Assembly (NCBI GenBank): GCA_002338655.1
Contig: DDIU01000020.1
Span: forward strand, 22,195 to 86,194
Direction of reading: 5' to 3'
DNA from: Flammeovirgaceae bacterium UBA1842
Lineage (GTDB): Bacteria; Bacteroidota; Bacteroidia; Cytophagales; Cyclobacteriaceae
DNA: 64,000 nucleotides
The translations under genes and the position numbers were made by a program. How positions within the stretch are numbered: the stretch's first letter is position 1; each line of letters starts with the position of its first letter. Shown here piece after piece: positions 53,972 through 62,158 of the stretch. The notes beneath the pieces were generated by a model, which saw only the letters and a program-made list of their open reading frames with translations, ran no database searches and was not told where the DNA came from.

Positions 53972-54744
53972 TGAGTTATACTTTGAATAACATTCCTGAG
54001 CGTACTACAAAGCCCAGGCAATTTGGCTATACTATGGCCATGGATAAAGGTTTAAGCCAAAGAGAAGTAGAAGATTTTATAAGTGTTGCAGGAGAATATG
54101 TTGACATAGTTAAGTTAGGTTGGGGTACGTCTTATGTTACTCCCAATTTAAAAGACAAAATCAAAATCTATAGTGATGCAGGAATACCTGTGTACTTCGG
54201 GGGCACTTTATTTGAATCGTTTATAATCAGAAATCAGTTTGATGATTATCGCAAAGTGCTTGATAAGTTCAATTTATCATACGCTGAAGTATCCGATGGG
54301 TCAATAGAATTGGACCATGATAAAAAATGTGATTACATCAGCAAATTATCTGAGCAGGTAACCGTCCTATCTGAGGTGGGTTCCAAAGACGAGGAGAAAA
54401 TTATTCCTCCCTATCAATGGATCAAATTGATGCAGGCTGAGTTGGATGCCGGTGCTTGGAAAGTAATAGGAGAAGCACGAGAAAGTGGGAATGTTGGACT
54501 TTTCAGGGCTTCAGGCGAAGTAAGGTCAGGCTTGGTGCAAGAAATATTAACTCAAATCCCATTTGAGAAAATTATATGGGAAGCACCACAAAAAGCTCAG
54601 CAAGTCTGGTTCATCAAACTATTGGGTGCCAATGTAAACATGGGCAATATTGCGCCAAACGAGGTGATTCCTTTAGAAACAATCAGGATAGGTTTAAGAG
54701 GTGATACTTTTAGCCATTTCCTGAACTTGGAAGCTGATAATTGA
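53971..54744 (+). CDS. comA: Phosphosulfolactate synthase (ComA family)
   Basis: The enzyme adds sulfite to phosphoenolpyruvate to give phosphosulfolactate. The 257-aa TIM-barrel protein has family stretches KPRQFGYTMAMDKGL, YVDIVKLGWGTSYV, IPVYFGGTLFE, EVSDGSIEL, LSEVGSKD and ANVNMGNIAP with the expected acidic metal ligands. In methanogens this is the first step of coenzyme M synthesis, and in Bacillus it leads to sulfolactate. In this phylum it could feed cysteate for sulfonolipids, which is inference. It overlaps the TPR gene by one base and is followed by the DUF368 gene. Confidence 0.93.
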   Translation: MSYTLNNIPERTTKPRQFGYTMAMDKGLSQREVEDFISVAGEYVDIVKLGWGTSYVTPNLKDKIKIYSDAGIPVYFGGTLFESFIIRNQFDDYRKVLDKFNLSYAEVSDGSIELDHDKKCDYISKLSEQVTVLSEVGSKDEEKIIPPYQWIKLMQAELDAGAWKVIGEARESGNVGLFRASGEVRSGLVQEILTQIPFEKIIWEAPQKAQQVWFIKLLGANVNMGNIAPNEVIPLETIRIGLRGDTFSHFLNLEADN

Positions 54745-54753
54745 GGTTAATTT

Positions 54754-55695
54754 ATGGGCAAGTTTAAACATCAGATTTTAACCTATCTGAAAGGGATAGC
54801 TATGGGTGGCGCAGATGTCGTGCCTGGCGTATCTGGAGGAACCATTGCCTTTATAACGGGCATTTATACAGAACTTCTTGATTCGATAAAATCTGTTGAT
54901 GGACAAGCCTTATTATTGCTCAAAAAATTCCAGTTCAAAGACCTATGGAAAAAAATAAACGGTAGTTTTCTACTTCCTTTATTTTTAGGCATCATCACCA
55001 GTTTGGTATCCCTCTCCCAATTGGTCAAGTATTTACTTGTAGAAGAACCTATTTCACTGTGGTCTTTTTTCTTCGGACTTATCGTTATTTCCTCAATATT
55101 GGTTTTAAGGGAAATTAAGAAATGGAGCTGGATTACCATCCTTTCCATACTTATCGGGGCTGGCATTGCCTATTGGATTACTGTCACTTCACCCACTGAG
55201 ACCACCGATGCATACTGGTTTGTCTTTCTTTCGGGGTGTATTGCCATTTGTGCAATGATACTGCCCGGCATATCAGGGTCGTTCATATTGCTCATACTGG
55301 GCAAATATGAATACATCATCACCGCACTCACTGAAAGGGATTTTGTAGTGATCGGCATATTTGCCCTTGGCTGTATTGTGGGCTTACTTTCATTTGCACG
55401 TGCGGTATCTTGGCTACTTAAAAATTATCATGATCTTGCAGTTTCACTGCTTGCAGGGTTTATGATAGGTTCGCTCAACAAGGTCTGGCCTTGGAAAATC
55501 GCTCAGGCTTTTAGAATAAATAGTGAAGGTCAGCAAGTGGCAACGGTTACTAAAAATGTTCTACCTGCAGAGTTCCTTAGGCAAACAGGTGAGTATCCGC
55601 TTCTTTTTCATGCCATATTTTTTATGGCTTTAGGGGTTTTTATAGTAGTATTGATAGAGAAAATCGCTCATTACAGACAAAAACCTAATCAATGA
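54754..55695 (+). CDS. DUF368 membrane protein, polyprenyl-phosphate transporter (PopT-like)
   Basis: The 313-aa protein has about eight membrane helices. It contains GADVVPGVSGGTIAFITGIY near the N-terminus and the repeated half-motif MILPGISGSFILLILGKYEYI (about 170-190). These paired PG(V/I)SG re-entrant motifs define DUF368 proteins, which were recently shown to return undecaprenyl phosphate across the inner membrane. The gene overlaps aroE by four bases. The role fits the exopolysaccharide and cell-wall demands of the neighbouring cluster. Confidence 0.92.
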   Translation: MGKFKHQILTYLKGIAMGGADVVPGVSGGTIAFITGIYTELLDSIKSVDGQALLLLKKFQFKDLWKKINGSFLLPLFLGIITSLVSLSQLVKYLLVEEPISLWSFFFGLIVISSILVLREIKKWSWITILSILIGAGIAYWITVTSPTETTDAYWFVFLSGCIAICAMILPGISGSFILLILGKYEYIITALTERDFVVIGIFALGCIVGLLSFARAVSWLLKNYHDLAVSLLAGFMIGSLNKVWPWKIAQAFRINSEGQQVATVTKNVLPAEFLRQTGEYPLLFHAIFFMALGVFIVVLIEKIAHYRQKPNQ

Positions 55696-56426
55696 AAAAA
55701 TTCGGGTTAATAGGAAAAAAATTATCTCATTCCTTTTCCCGTGACTATTTTACCGAAAAGTTTGAAAAATTAAAGTTAGAAAATCACACTTACGAGCTTT
55801 TTGAACTAGCTGAAATAGCCGAAATCAGCAGAGTATTATCTGTCCCTAACCTAATAGGACTAAACGTTACTGTTCCCTATAAACAGGCCATTATCCCTTT
55901 TCTGAAACAGTTGGATCATTCAGCGCAGCGTGTAGGCGCAGTAAATGTCATTAAAATAGAAGAAGGCAAAGCCATTGGATATAATTCCGACTATCTCGGA
56001 TTCAAAATTTCATTGGAAAATTGGTTGCCAAAAAATATCGGTTTGGAAGCACTGGTACTTGGCACTGGTGGTGCTGCAAAAGCCGTGATAACAGCACTTG
56101 AGGATTTGGGAATACCTTACCAAAGTGTATCAAGAAACCCTGACATAGGGCAGTTATCCTACAGCCAATTAAATAAAAAATTAATTGAGGATACACACTT
56201 AATTATCAATACTACCCCTTTGGGGATGTGGCCAAACATCAATTCATCCCCCACTATTAATTATCAATGGTTAACATCAAATCATTATTTGTATGATCTC
56301 GTTTATAATCCGGAGTTAACTGTTTTTCTGAAAAATGGGCAAAATAAAGGTGCAAATATCAAAAACGGTATTGAAATGCTACATTTACAGGCAGAAGAAT
56401 CGTGGAGAATTTGGATCAATAATTAA
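55692..56426 (+). CDS. aroE: Shikimate dehydrogenase
   Basis: AroE reduces 3-dehydroshikimate with NADPH. The 244-aa protein has the substrate-binding opening FGLIGKKLSHSFSRDYF, the catalytic Lys in NVTVPYKQAIIP (about 61-72), VGAVNVIK, the cofactor loop LGTGGAAKAV (about 122-131) and TTPLGMWPN. It is slightly shorter than E. coli AroE, as is usual for this phylum. It overlaps the DUF368 gene by four bases and is followed by uvrB after two bases. Confidence 0.96.
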   Translation: MKKFGLIGKKLSHSFSRDYFTEKFEKLKLENHTYELFELAEIAEISRVLSVPNLIGLNVTVPYKQAIIPFLKQLDHSAQRVGAVNVIKIEEGKAIGYNSDYLGFKISLENWLPKNIGLEALVLGTGGAAKAVITALEDLGIPYQSVSRNPDIGQLSYSQLNKKLIEDTHLIINTTPLGMWPNINSSPTINYQWLTSNHYLYDLVYNPELTVFLKNGQNKGANIKNGIEMLHLQAEESWRIWINN

Positions 56427-56428
56427 TT

Positions 56429-58450
56429 ATGGAATATAAGCTAATCAGTGATTATGTACCTACCGGGGATCAACCAAAAGCCATCGCTCAACTTGTTGAA
56501 GGCATTAATGATAACGAAGAAAACCAGACGTTACTCGGTGCTACAGGTACAGGCAAGACCTTTACTATAGCCAATGTTATTGCCCAAACAGGCAAACCGA
56601 CATTGGTTCTTAGCCATAATAAAACATTGGCGGCTCAACTATATGGGGAGTTTAAGCGGTTCTTCCCTGATAATGCTGTTGAGTACTTCATTTCCTACTA
56701 TGACTATTACCAACCCGAAGCCTTTATCCCCAACTCCAACCTTTATATTGAAAAGGATCTTTCCATTAATGAAGAGATAGAGAAACTAAGGCTAAGTGCT
56801 ACCTCAGCCTTACTTACAGGGCGAAGAGATATTATTGTAGTAGCCTCAGTATCATGCATTTACGGTATTGGAAATCCTGAAGAGTTTGGAAAGAACGTAA
56901 TTAAACTTCGTGTAGGCGAAACCATTGCGCGCAATAAACTATTGTTCTCTCTGGTTGATATCCTATATAGTAGAACGGAAGCAGAGTTTAAGCGTGGTAC
57001 TTTCAGGGTAAAAGGAGACACTGTAGATATCTTCATTGCTTATGGGGATTTTGCCTATCGCATCATGTTTTGGGGCGATGAAATTGAAGGTATTCAACAA
57101 ATTGATCCTCAAAGTGGTAAAAAACTGTCTACTGAACAAGCCATAACAATTTTCCCTGCCAACCTATTCGTAACGGGCAAAGATTTACTACAAACGGCCA
57201 TCCACGATATACAAGATGATTTGGTCACTCAACTTAACTTCTTTGAGTCAGAACAAAGGAACCTCGAAGCGAAAAGATTAAAAGAAAGGACGGAATTTGA
57301 CTTGGAGATGATGCGGGAGCTTGGTTACTGCTCGGGAGTTGAGAATTACTCACGCTATTTTGACAGACGATCTGCTGGGGATCGCCCCTTCTGCCTGATT
57401 GACTATTTTCCTGATGACTTTTTAATGGTAATCGATGAAAGCCATGCTACTATACCACAAGTCAGGGCTATGTGGGGCGGTGACAGATCCAGAAAAGTAA
57501 ATCTTGTGGACTATGGGTTTCGCTTACCATCGGCTATGGATAATAGGCCACTCACCTTTAATGAATTTGAAGGCTTACTCAACCAAGTTGTGTATGTAAG
57601 TGCGACCCCTGCTGAGTATGAATTAAGAAAATCAGAAGGGGTCATTGTAGAACAAGTGATACGCCCCACTGGCCTATTGGACCCTGAAATTGATGTTCGG
57701 CCAAGTCAAAACCAAATAGATGACCTTCTGGAAGAAATTGATGAAAGGGTAAAAAAGCAGGAGCGGGTATTGATTACCACATTGACTAAACGAATGGCCG
57801 AAGAACTTAATAAGTACCTTGAAAAAGTAAATATTAAGTGTCGCTATATTCATAGTGAGGTAGATACTTTAGATCGAGTAGAAATTTTAAGGGAATTGCG
57901 GCTTGGTGTTTTTGATGTATTGGTTGGAGTAAACCTATTGAGAGAAGGGTTAGACTTACCCGAAGTTTCACTGGTGGCCATATTGGATGCAGACAAGGAG
58001 GGATTTCTGAGAAATGAAAGGTCATTAATACAGACGATTGGGCGAGCTGCCAGAAATGCGAATGGCAGGGTGATCATGTACGCTGACAAGGTTACCAAAT
58101 CAATGCAAATGGCCATTGATGAAACCAATAGACGAAGGGGTTTGCAAATGGCTTACAATGAAGAACATGGCATTACACCTACCACCATTCTTCGGTCAAA
58201 AGAGTCCATACTCAGTCAAACTAAGGTGGCTGACAAGAATAAATCCTCTGCCAAATATTATATTGAAGAAGAACATACCATCGCAGCCGATCCGGTAGTG
58301 GCTTATATGAAAAAGGATGAGCTCACAAAATTAATAGCGAAGACCCAAAAAAGTATGGAAAAAGCAGCTAAGGAGCTTAACTTTATTGAGGCAGCGCAAT
58401 ACCGTGATGAAATGCTTGAGCTAAAGAAATTGTTAGAGGAAAAAGAATAG
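56429..58450 (+). CDS. uvrB: Excinuclease ABC subunit B
   Basis: UvrB is the damage-verifying helicase-like subunit of nucleotide excision repair. The 673-aa protein has Walker A LGATGTGKTF (about 37-46), the beta-hairpin YYDYYQPEAYIP-type region (YYDYYQPEAFIPNSNLYIEKD), the DESHAT box, YVSATPAEYE, motifs V/VI (LLREGLDLPEVSLV and QTIGRAARN) and a C-terminal UVR domain (about 630-668) for UvrC binding. Length is normal. Confidence 0.98.
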   Translation: MEYKLISDYVPTGDQPKAIAQLVEGINDNEENQTLLGATGTGKTFTIANVIAQTGKPTLVLSHNKTLAAQLYGEFKRFFPDNAVEYFISYYDYYQPEAFIPNSNLYIEKDLSINEEIEKLRLSATSALLTGRRDIIVVASVSCIYGIGNPEEFGKNVIKLRVGETIARNKLLFSLVDILYSRTEAEFKRGTFRVKGDTVDIFIAYGDFAYRIMFWGDEIEGIQQIDPQSGKKLSTEQAITIFPANLFVTGKDLLQTAIHDIQDDLVTQLNFFESEQRNLEAKRLKERTEFDLEMMRELGYCSGVENYSRYFDRRSAGDRPFCLIDYFPDDFLMVIDESHATIPQVRAMWGGDRSRKVNLVDYGFRLPSAMDNRPLTFNEFEGLLNQVVYVSATPAEYELRKSEGVIVEQVIRPTGLLDPEIDVRPSQNQIDDLLEEIDERVKKQERVLITTLTKRMAEELNKYLEKVNIKCRYIHSEVDTLDRVEILRELRLGVFDVLVGVNLLREGLDLPEVSLVAILDADKEGFLRNERSLIQTIGRAARNANGRVIMYADKVTKSMQMAIDETNRRRGLQMAYNEEHGITPTTILRSKESILSQTKVADKNKSSAKYYIEEEHTIAADPVVAYMKKDELTKLIAKTQKSMEKAAKELNFIEAAQYRDEMLELKKLLEEKE

Positions 58451-58502
58451 GGACAGAACTCTTACCCATTTGATGCGTTAAATTAAATTCAATCACTCCA
58501 CT

Positions 58503-59942
58503 ATGAGCAAAAGATCATTATTTACCATTGTCTTAGTTTCCTCAGTGCTAGGTGCACTTTTTTCTGCTATTCTAGTTGCCTCCTACTTCGAAAGCTCAAG
58601 AAACTATAACTATACCTCCATATCAGACCATCAAAATGCACTGGTAGCTAAAACCAGTTTTAAAGATTCAATTGCTGTAGTGCCCAAAGGGTTAAATTTT
58701 ATATCCGCAGCCAATAAGGTAACCGAGGCAGTTGTACATATTAGATCATTATATAATGGTGGCTCAAGTTATAATCCCATAAATGGGATATTGCGTGGCC
58801 CTGCTCAATCATCTGGCTCTGGCGTAATTATTTCCGATGATGGTTTTATAGTCACTAACCATCATGTGATTGAGAATTCAAGTGAAATAGAAGTGATATT
58901 GTCTGATAACCGTAGTTACTTTGGAAAAATTGTTGGGGACGATCCTACCACAGATTTGGCATTGATAAAAATTGATGCTATCGACCTTCCTTTTGTACCT
59001 TATGGCAACTCAGACGATATTCAGCCTGGTGAATGGGTGTTGGCGGTTGGCAATCCCTTCGATCTGAACTCAACAGTAACTGCTGGAATTGTAAGTGCAA
59101 AAGCACGGAATATTGGCATATTAAGGGACAGAAACAACTTGCAAATAGAATCATTCATACAAACTGACGCTGCTGTTAATCCAGGAAATAGCGGTGGGGC
59201 GCTGGTCAACCTAAGAGGCGAGTTGGTCGGTATCAATACCGCCATTGCTACTCCAAATGGAAGTTATGCAGGCTACTCATTTGCGGTACCAGTTACTTTG
59301 GTAAAAAAAGTAATGGATGACCTGTTGGAATTTGGCAGGGTGCAGCGCGGGCTTTTGGGAATAAGGATAGGTGACGTAAATGCACGGTTGGCAGAGGCTC
59401 AAGGGTTAAAAGTGGTCAATGGTGTTTTTGTGAGTTATGTAAACGACAACAGTTCCGCTCAAGAGGCAGGCATTCATCAGGGAGATGTAATCATAGGGAT
59501 CAATGGGCATAAGATCACCAATGTATCGGAGTTACAGGAGATGGTAGCGCGAAATAGACCCGGGGATGAAATTGAGGTACTCTATATTCGTGATGGTAAC
59601 GAAGTATCGGTAATGGCAACGCTACGGAATACGGAAGGTACAATTGAGGTACTGAGAAATGAGTACGATAAAGAACTATCAGGTGCTGTATTTGAAGAGT
59701 TGAGCAATGATGATAGGTTGAAATATGACCTTGCCGGAGGTGTTAAAATAACAAAGTTGAAGGAGGGTAAATGGAAAGAAGCGGGCATCACTCCTGGATT
59801 TATCATCACAAAAATTGACAAAATAGATATTGAAGATATCGAAGACCTTCATTTGGTTATGAAAAACAAAAAGGGCGGCATACTTGTAGAAGGAATCTAT
59901 ATTGATGGAGAAAAGGGCATCTTCGGTATTGACTGGCAATAA
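58503..59942 (+). CDS. HtrA/DegP-family periplasmic serine protease
   Basis: The 479-aa protein has an N-terminal signal/anchor (about 7-27), a trypsin-like domain with the triad His121 (TNHHVIEN), Asp151 (TTDLALIK) and Ser230 (GNSGGAL), and two PDZ domains (about 285-375 with RGLLGIRIGDV, and about 395-475). It degrades or refolds damaged envelope proteins. The TAA stop is followed at once by a heptad repeat array. Confidence 0.95.
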   Translation: MSKRSLFTIVLVSSVLGALFSAILVASYFESSRNYNYTSISDHQNALVAKTSFKDSIAVVPKGLNFISAANKVTEAVVHIRSLYNGGSSYNPINGILRGPAQSSGSGVIISDDGFIVTNHHVIENSSEIEVILSDNRSYFGKIVGDDPTTDLALIKIDAIDLPFVPYGNSDDIQPGEWVLAVGNPFDLNSTVTAGIVSAKARNIGILRDRNNLQIESFIQTDAAVNPGNSGGALVNLRGELVGINTAIATPNGSYAGYSFAVPVTLVKKVMDDLLEFGRVQRGLLGIRIGDVNARLAEAQGLKVVNGVFVSYVNDNSSAQEAGIHQGDVIIGINGHKITNVSELQEMVARNRPGDEIEVLYIRDGNEVSVMATLRNTEGTIEVLRNEYDKELSGAVFEELSNDDRLKYDLAGGVKITKLKEGKWKEAGITPGFIITKIDKIDIEDIEDLHLVMKNKKGGILVEGIYIDGEKGIFGIDWQ

Positions 59943-59944
59943 AA

Positions 59945-60024
59945 AATTGTTAATTGTTAATTGTTAATTGTTAATTGTTAATTGTTAATTGCTAATTGCT
60001 AATTGTTAATAATCGCTAATTATC
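59945..60024 (+). repeat. 7-bp tandem array (AATTGTT/AATTGCT units)
   Basis: Nine consecutive in-phase heptads (59945-60007: six AATTGTT, two AATTGCT, one AATTGTT) are followed by AAT, AATCGCT and AATTATC. In another register the unit is TTAATTG. It starts three bases after the htrA stop codon and ends about 60 bp before the aldehyde dehydrogenase ATG. Confidence 0.92.
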
Positions 60025-60057
60025 CCCATCCCCTACCCCAAAAAGAAACATTTTTGA

Positions 60058-60065
60058 TAGCTTTG
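60058..60065 (+). promoter_or_regulatory. Probable -7 element of the aldehyde dehydrogenase gene
   Basis: TAGCTTTG fits TAnnTTTG and lies 22 nt before the ATG at 60088. A TAAAGG purine run lies just before the ATG. A -33 TTTG at the ideal position is missing. Confidence 0.45.
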
Positions 60066-60087
60066 CAGCGCAATAAAAACTAAAGGT

Positions 60088-61632
60088 ATGAGCGATAATT
60101 TCGGAATAAAGGAAGCCCTGAAAAGTTTAGGGATTAAAGATACTAACTCAGGAACATCTACAGGAAGTAACTGGCTGCCCAATGAAGGTGAAAAAATCAC
60201 ATCTACTTCACCCGTTGATGGTGTACAGATTGGTAATGTAGTAACCACCTCAGAAAAACAATATGATGAAGTTGTAAAAAGTGCATCTGGGGCATTTAAA
60301 GAATGGCGTTTGATGCCAGCACCAAAACGCGGTGAAATTGTTAGGCAAATTGGCGAGGAATTACGAAGGCAAAAAGAGCCTCTTGGCAAGCTTGTTTCTT
60401 ACGAAATGGGAAAATCATACCAGGAAGGGCTAGGTGAAGTACAGGAAATGATTGATATCTGTGACTTTGCAGTGGGACTTTCAAGACAACTTCATGGGCT
60501 CACCATGCACTCTGAAAGACCTAACCATAGAATGTACGAGCAGTATCATCCTCTTGGTGTAGTTGGTATAATCTCAGCTTTTAACTTTCCAGTGGCTGTT
60601 TGGGCATGGAACACTATGTTGGCATGGGTATGTGGTGATGTTTGTATTTGGAAACCTTCAGAAAAAACCCCATTGTGTGGAATCGCCTGTCAAAATATTG
60701 TGAATGTAATATTTAAGAAAAACAATGTACCTGAAGGTGTTTCTTGTATCATCAACGGTGATTATAGAATAGGACAGTTACTATCTAATGACAAACGAAT
60801 TCCTTTGGTTTCTGCTACCGGCTCAATAAGAATGGGTAAAAAGGTGGGCGAAGCAATAGGTGCAAGATTAGGAAGGGCATTATTAGAGCTTGGTGGAAAT
60901 AACGCAATCATAATTACTGAAAGCTCTGATCTTAATGTCGCCATTACCGGAGCATTGTTTGGTGCAGTAGGTACATGTGGACAAAGATGTACCTCTACCA
61001 GAAGACTGATTATTCATGAAAGCAAGTATGAAGAAGTGAAAAACAAGCTTGTTTCAGCCTATAATCAACTTAAAATTGGCAACCCATTAGATGAAACTAA
61101 CCATGTAGGGCCATTGATAGACAAGGATGCAGTAAAAATGTATAACAATGCTATCGAACAGATCAAGCAACAAGGCGGTAAAATGGTATTGGAAGGTGGC
61201 GTTTTGACTGGTGCCGGTTATGAATCAGGATGCTATGTAAAACCTGTGATAGCGGAAGCTTCAAATGACCTACAAATAGTTCAGGATGAAACGTTTGCCC
61301 CCATTTTGTACATTTTGAAATATAGAGAGCTGGAAGAAGCTATCGAAATACAAAACGGTGTGGTACAAGGATTGTCTTCTGCCATAATGACCACCAACCT
61401 GCGTGAGGCTGAGCGTTTCTTGTCGCAGGCGGGTTCTGACTGCGGTATAGCCAACGTAAACATCGGAACTTCCGGTGCCGAAATAGGTGGTGCTTTTGGT
61501 GGTGAAAAAGAAACCGGTGGTGGACGTGAATCTGGTTCTGACGCTTGGAAAGTCTATATGAGAAGACAAACAAATACCATCAATTACGGAAAGGATTTAC
61601 CTCTGGCCCAGGGTATAAAATTTGATCTTTGA
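60088..61632 (+). CDS. ALDH7/antiquitin-type aldehyde dehydrogenase (aminoadipate-semialdehyde dehydrogenase-like)
   Basis: The 514-aa NAD-dependent enzyme has the ALDH7 pattern: RPNHRMYEQYHPLGVVGIISAFNFPVAVWAWN, the cofactor segment WKPSEKTPL, catalytic Glu267 in LELGGNN and catalytic Cys301 in CGQRCTSTRR. The family oxidises alpha-aminoadipate semialdehyde in lysine breakdown, and betaine or lipid aldehydes in some species. No lysine catabolic genes flank it, so its exact substrate is inferred from family only. It has its own promoter-like box and terminator. Confidence 0.94.
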   Translation: MSDNFGIKEALKSLGIKDTNSGTSTGSNWLPNEGEKITSTSPVDGVQIGNVVTTSEKQYDEVVKSASGAFKEWRLMPAPKRGEIVRQIGEELRRQKEPLGKLVSYEMGKSYQEGLGEVQEMIDICDFAVGLSRQLHGLTMHSERPNHRMYEQYHPLGVVGIISAFNFPVAVWAWNTMLAWVCGDVCIWKPSEKTPLCGIACQNIVNVIFKKNNVPEGVSCIINGDYRIGQLLSNDKRIPLVSATGSIRMGKKVGEAIGARLGRALLELGGNNAIIITESSDLNVAITGALFGAVGTCGQRCTSTRRLIIHESKYEEVKNKLVSAYNQLKIGNPLDETNHVGPLIDKDAVKMYNNAIEQIKQQGGKMVLEGGVLTGAGYESGCYVKPVIAEASNDLQIVQDETFAPILYILKYRELEEAIEIQNGVVQGLSSAIMTTNLREAERFLSQAGSDCGIANVNIGTSGAEIGGAFGGEKETGGGRESGSDAWKVYMRRQTNTINYGKDLPLAQGIKFDL

Positions 61633-61648
61633 TAAATAAAAATCAATA

Positions 61649-61691
61649 AAAATTATTGCCACTAATCCCCTTAGTGGCAATAATTTTATTT
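61649..61691 (+). terminator. Rho-independent terminator of the aldehyde dehydrogenase gene
   Basis: A perfect 17-bp stem (61649-61665 with 61671-61687, core TTGCCACTAA) with a 5-nt loop TCCCC ends in TTTTATTTTG. It lies 17 bp after the stop codon. Confidence 0.92.
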
Positions 61692-61741
61692 TGTAATACA
61701 TTTTTTAAAAACTATATTTAGCTTATACTAAATATTGAGAA

Positions 61742-62158
61742 ATGTCTACAGATGCCAAAAGATATCAAACGGTTATGTTAATAGATGATAATGAGATAGA
61801 TAACCTCATTAATCAGAAAATGATAGAAGCTGCGGACATCGCTCAACATATCTTTACACATACCGGAGCGAAGAGTGCCATTGAATTTTTGAAAAATATC
61901 AGCAAGCTAAAAAACATAGCTTCAGAAGTGCTCCCCGATGTTATTTTCCTAGACATTGATATGCCTTTGATGGATGGCTTTCAGTTTCTTGATGAATTTG
62001 AGAAGCTCTCGGACTTAACAAGGAAGAAGTGTAAAATCGTAATGCTTACCTCATCCATTAACCCACAAGATGTTAATAAGTCCAAGAAGTATGGTTACGT
62101 TAAACAGTATATAAACAAACCACTTTCTCAGTCTAACCTAGAAAAACTAGACGTTTAA
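61742..62158 (+). CDS. Single-domain response regulator (CheY-like receiver)
   Basis: The 138-aa protein is a receiver domain only. It has the acidic pair Asp15/Asp16, the phosphoacceptor Asp71 in FLDIDMP, the switch Thr/Ser in MLTSS and Lys126 in NKPL. There is no output domain, so it acts by protein contact or in a phosphorelay. No histidine kinase is adjacent. The stop overlaps the 3' end of the convergent 485-aa gene by 12 bases. Confidence 0.95.
   Translation: MSTDAKRYQTVMLIDDNEIDNLINQKMIEAADIAQHIFTHTGAKSAIEFLKNISKLKNIASEVLPDVIFLDIDMPLMDGFQFLDEFEKLSDLTRKKCKIVMLTSSINPQDVNKSKKYGYVKQYINKPLSQSNLEKLDV

Noticed and set aside
59945..60024. CRISPR array
   Set aside because: The repeats are contiguous 7-bp units without spacers, and no cas genes are present.
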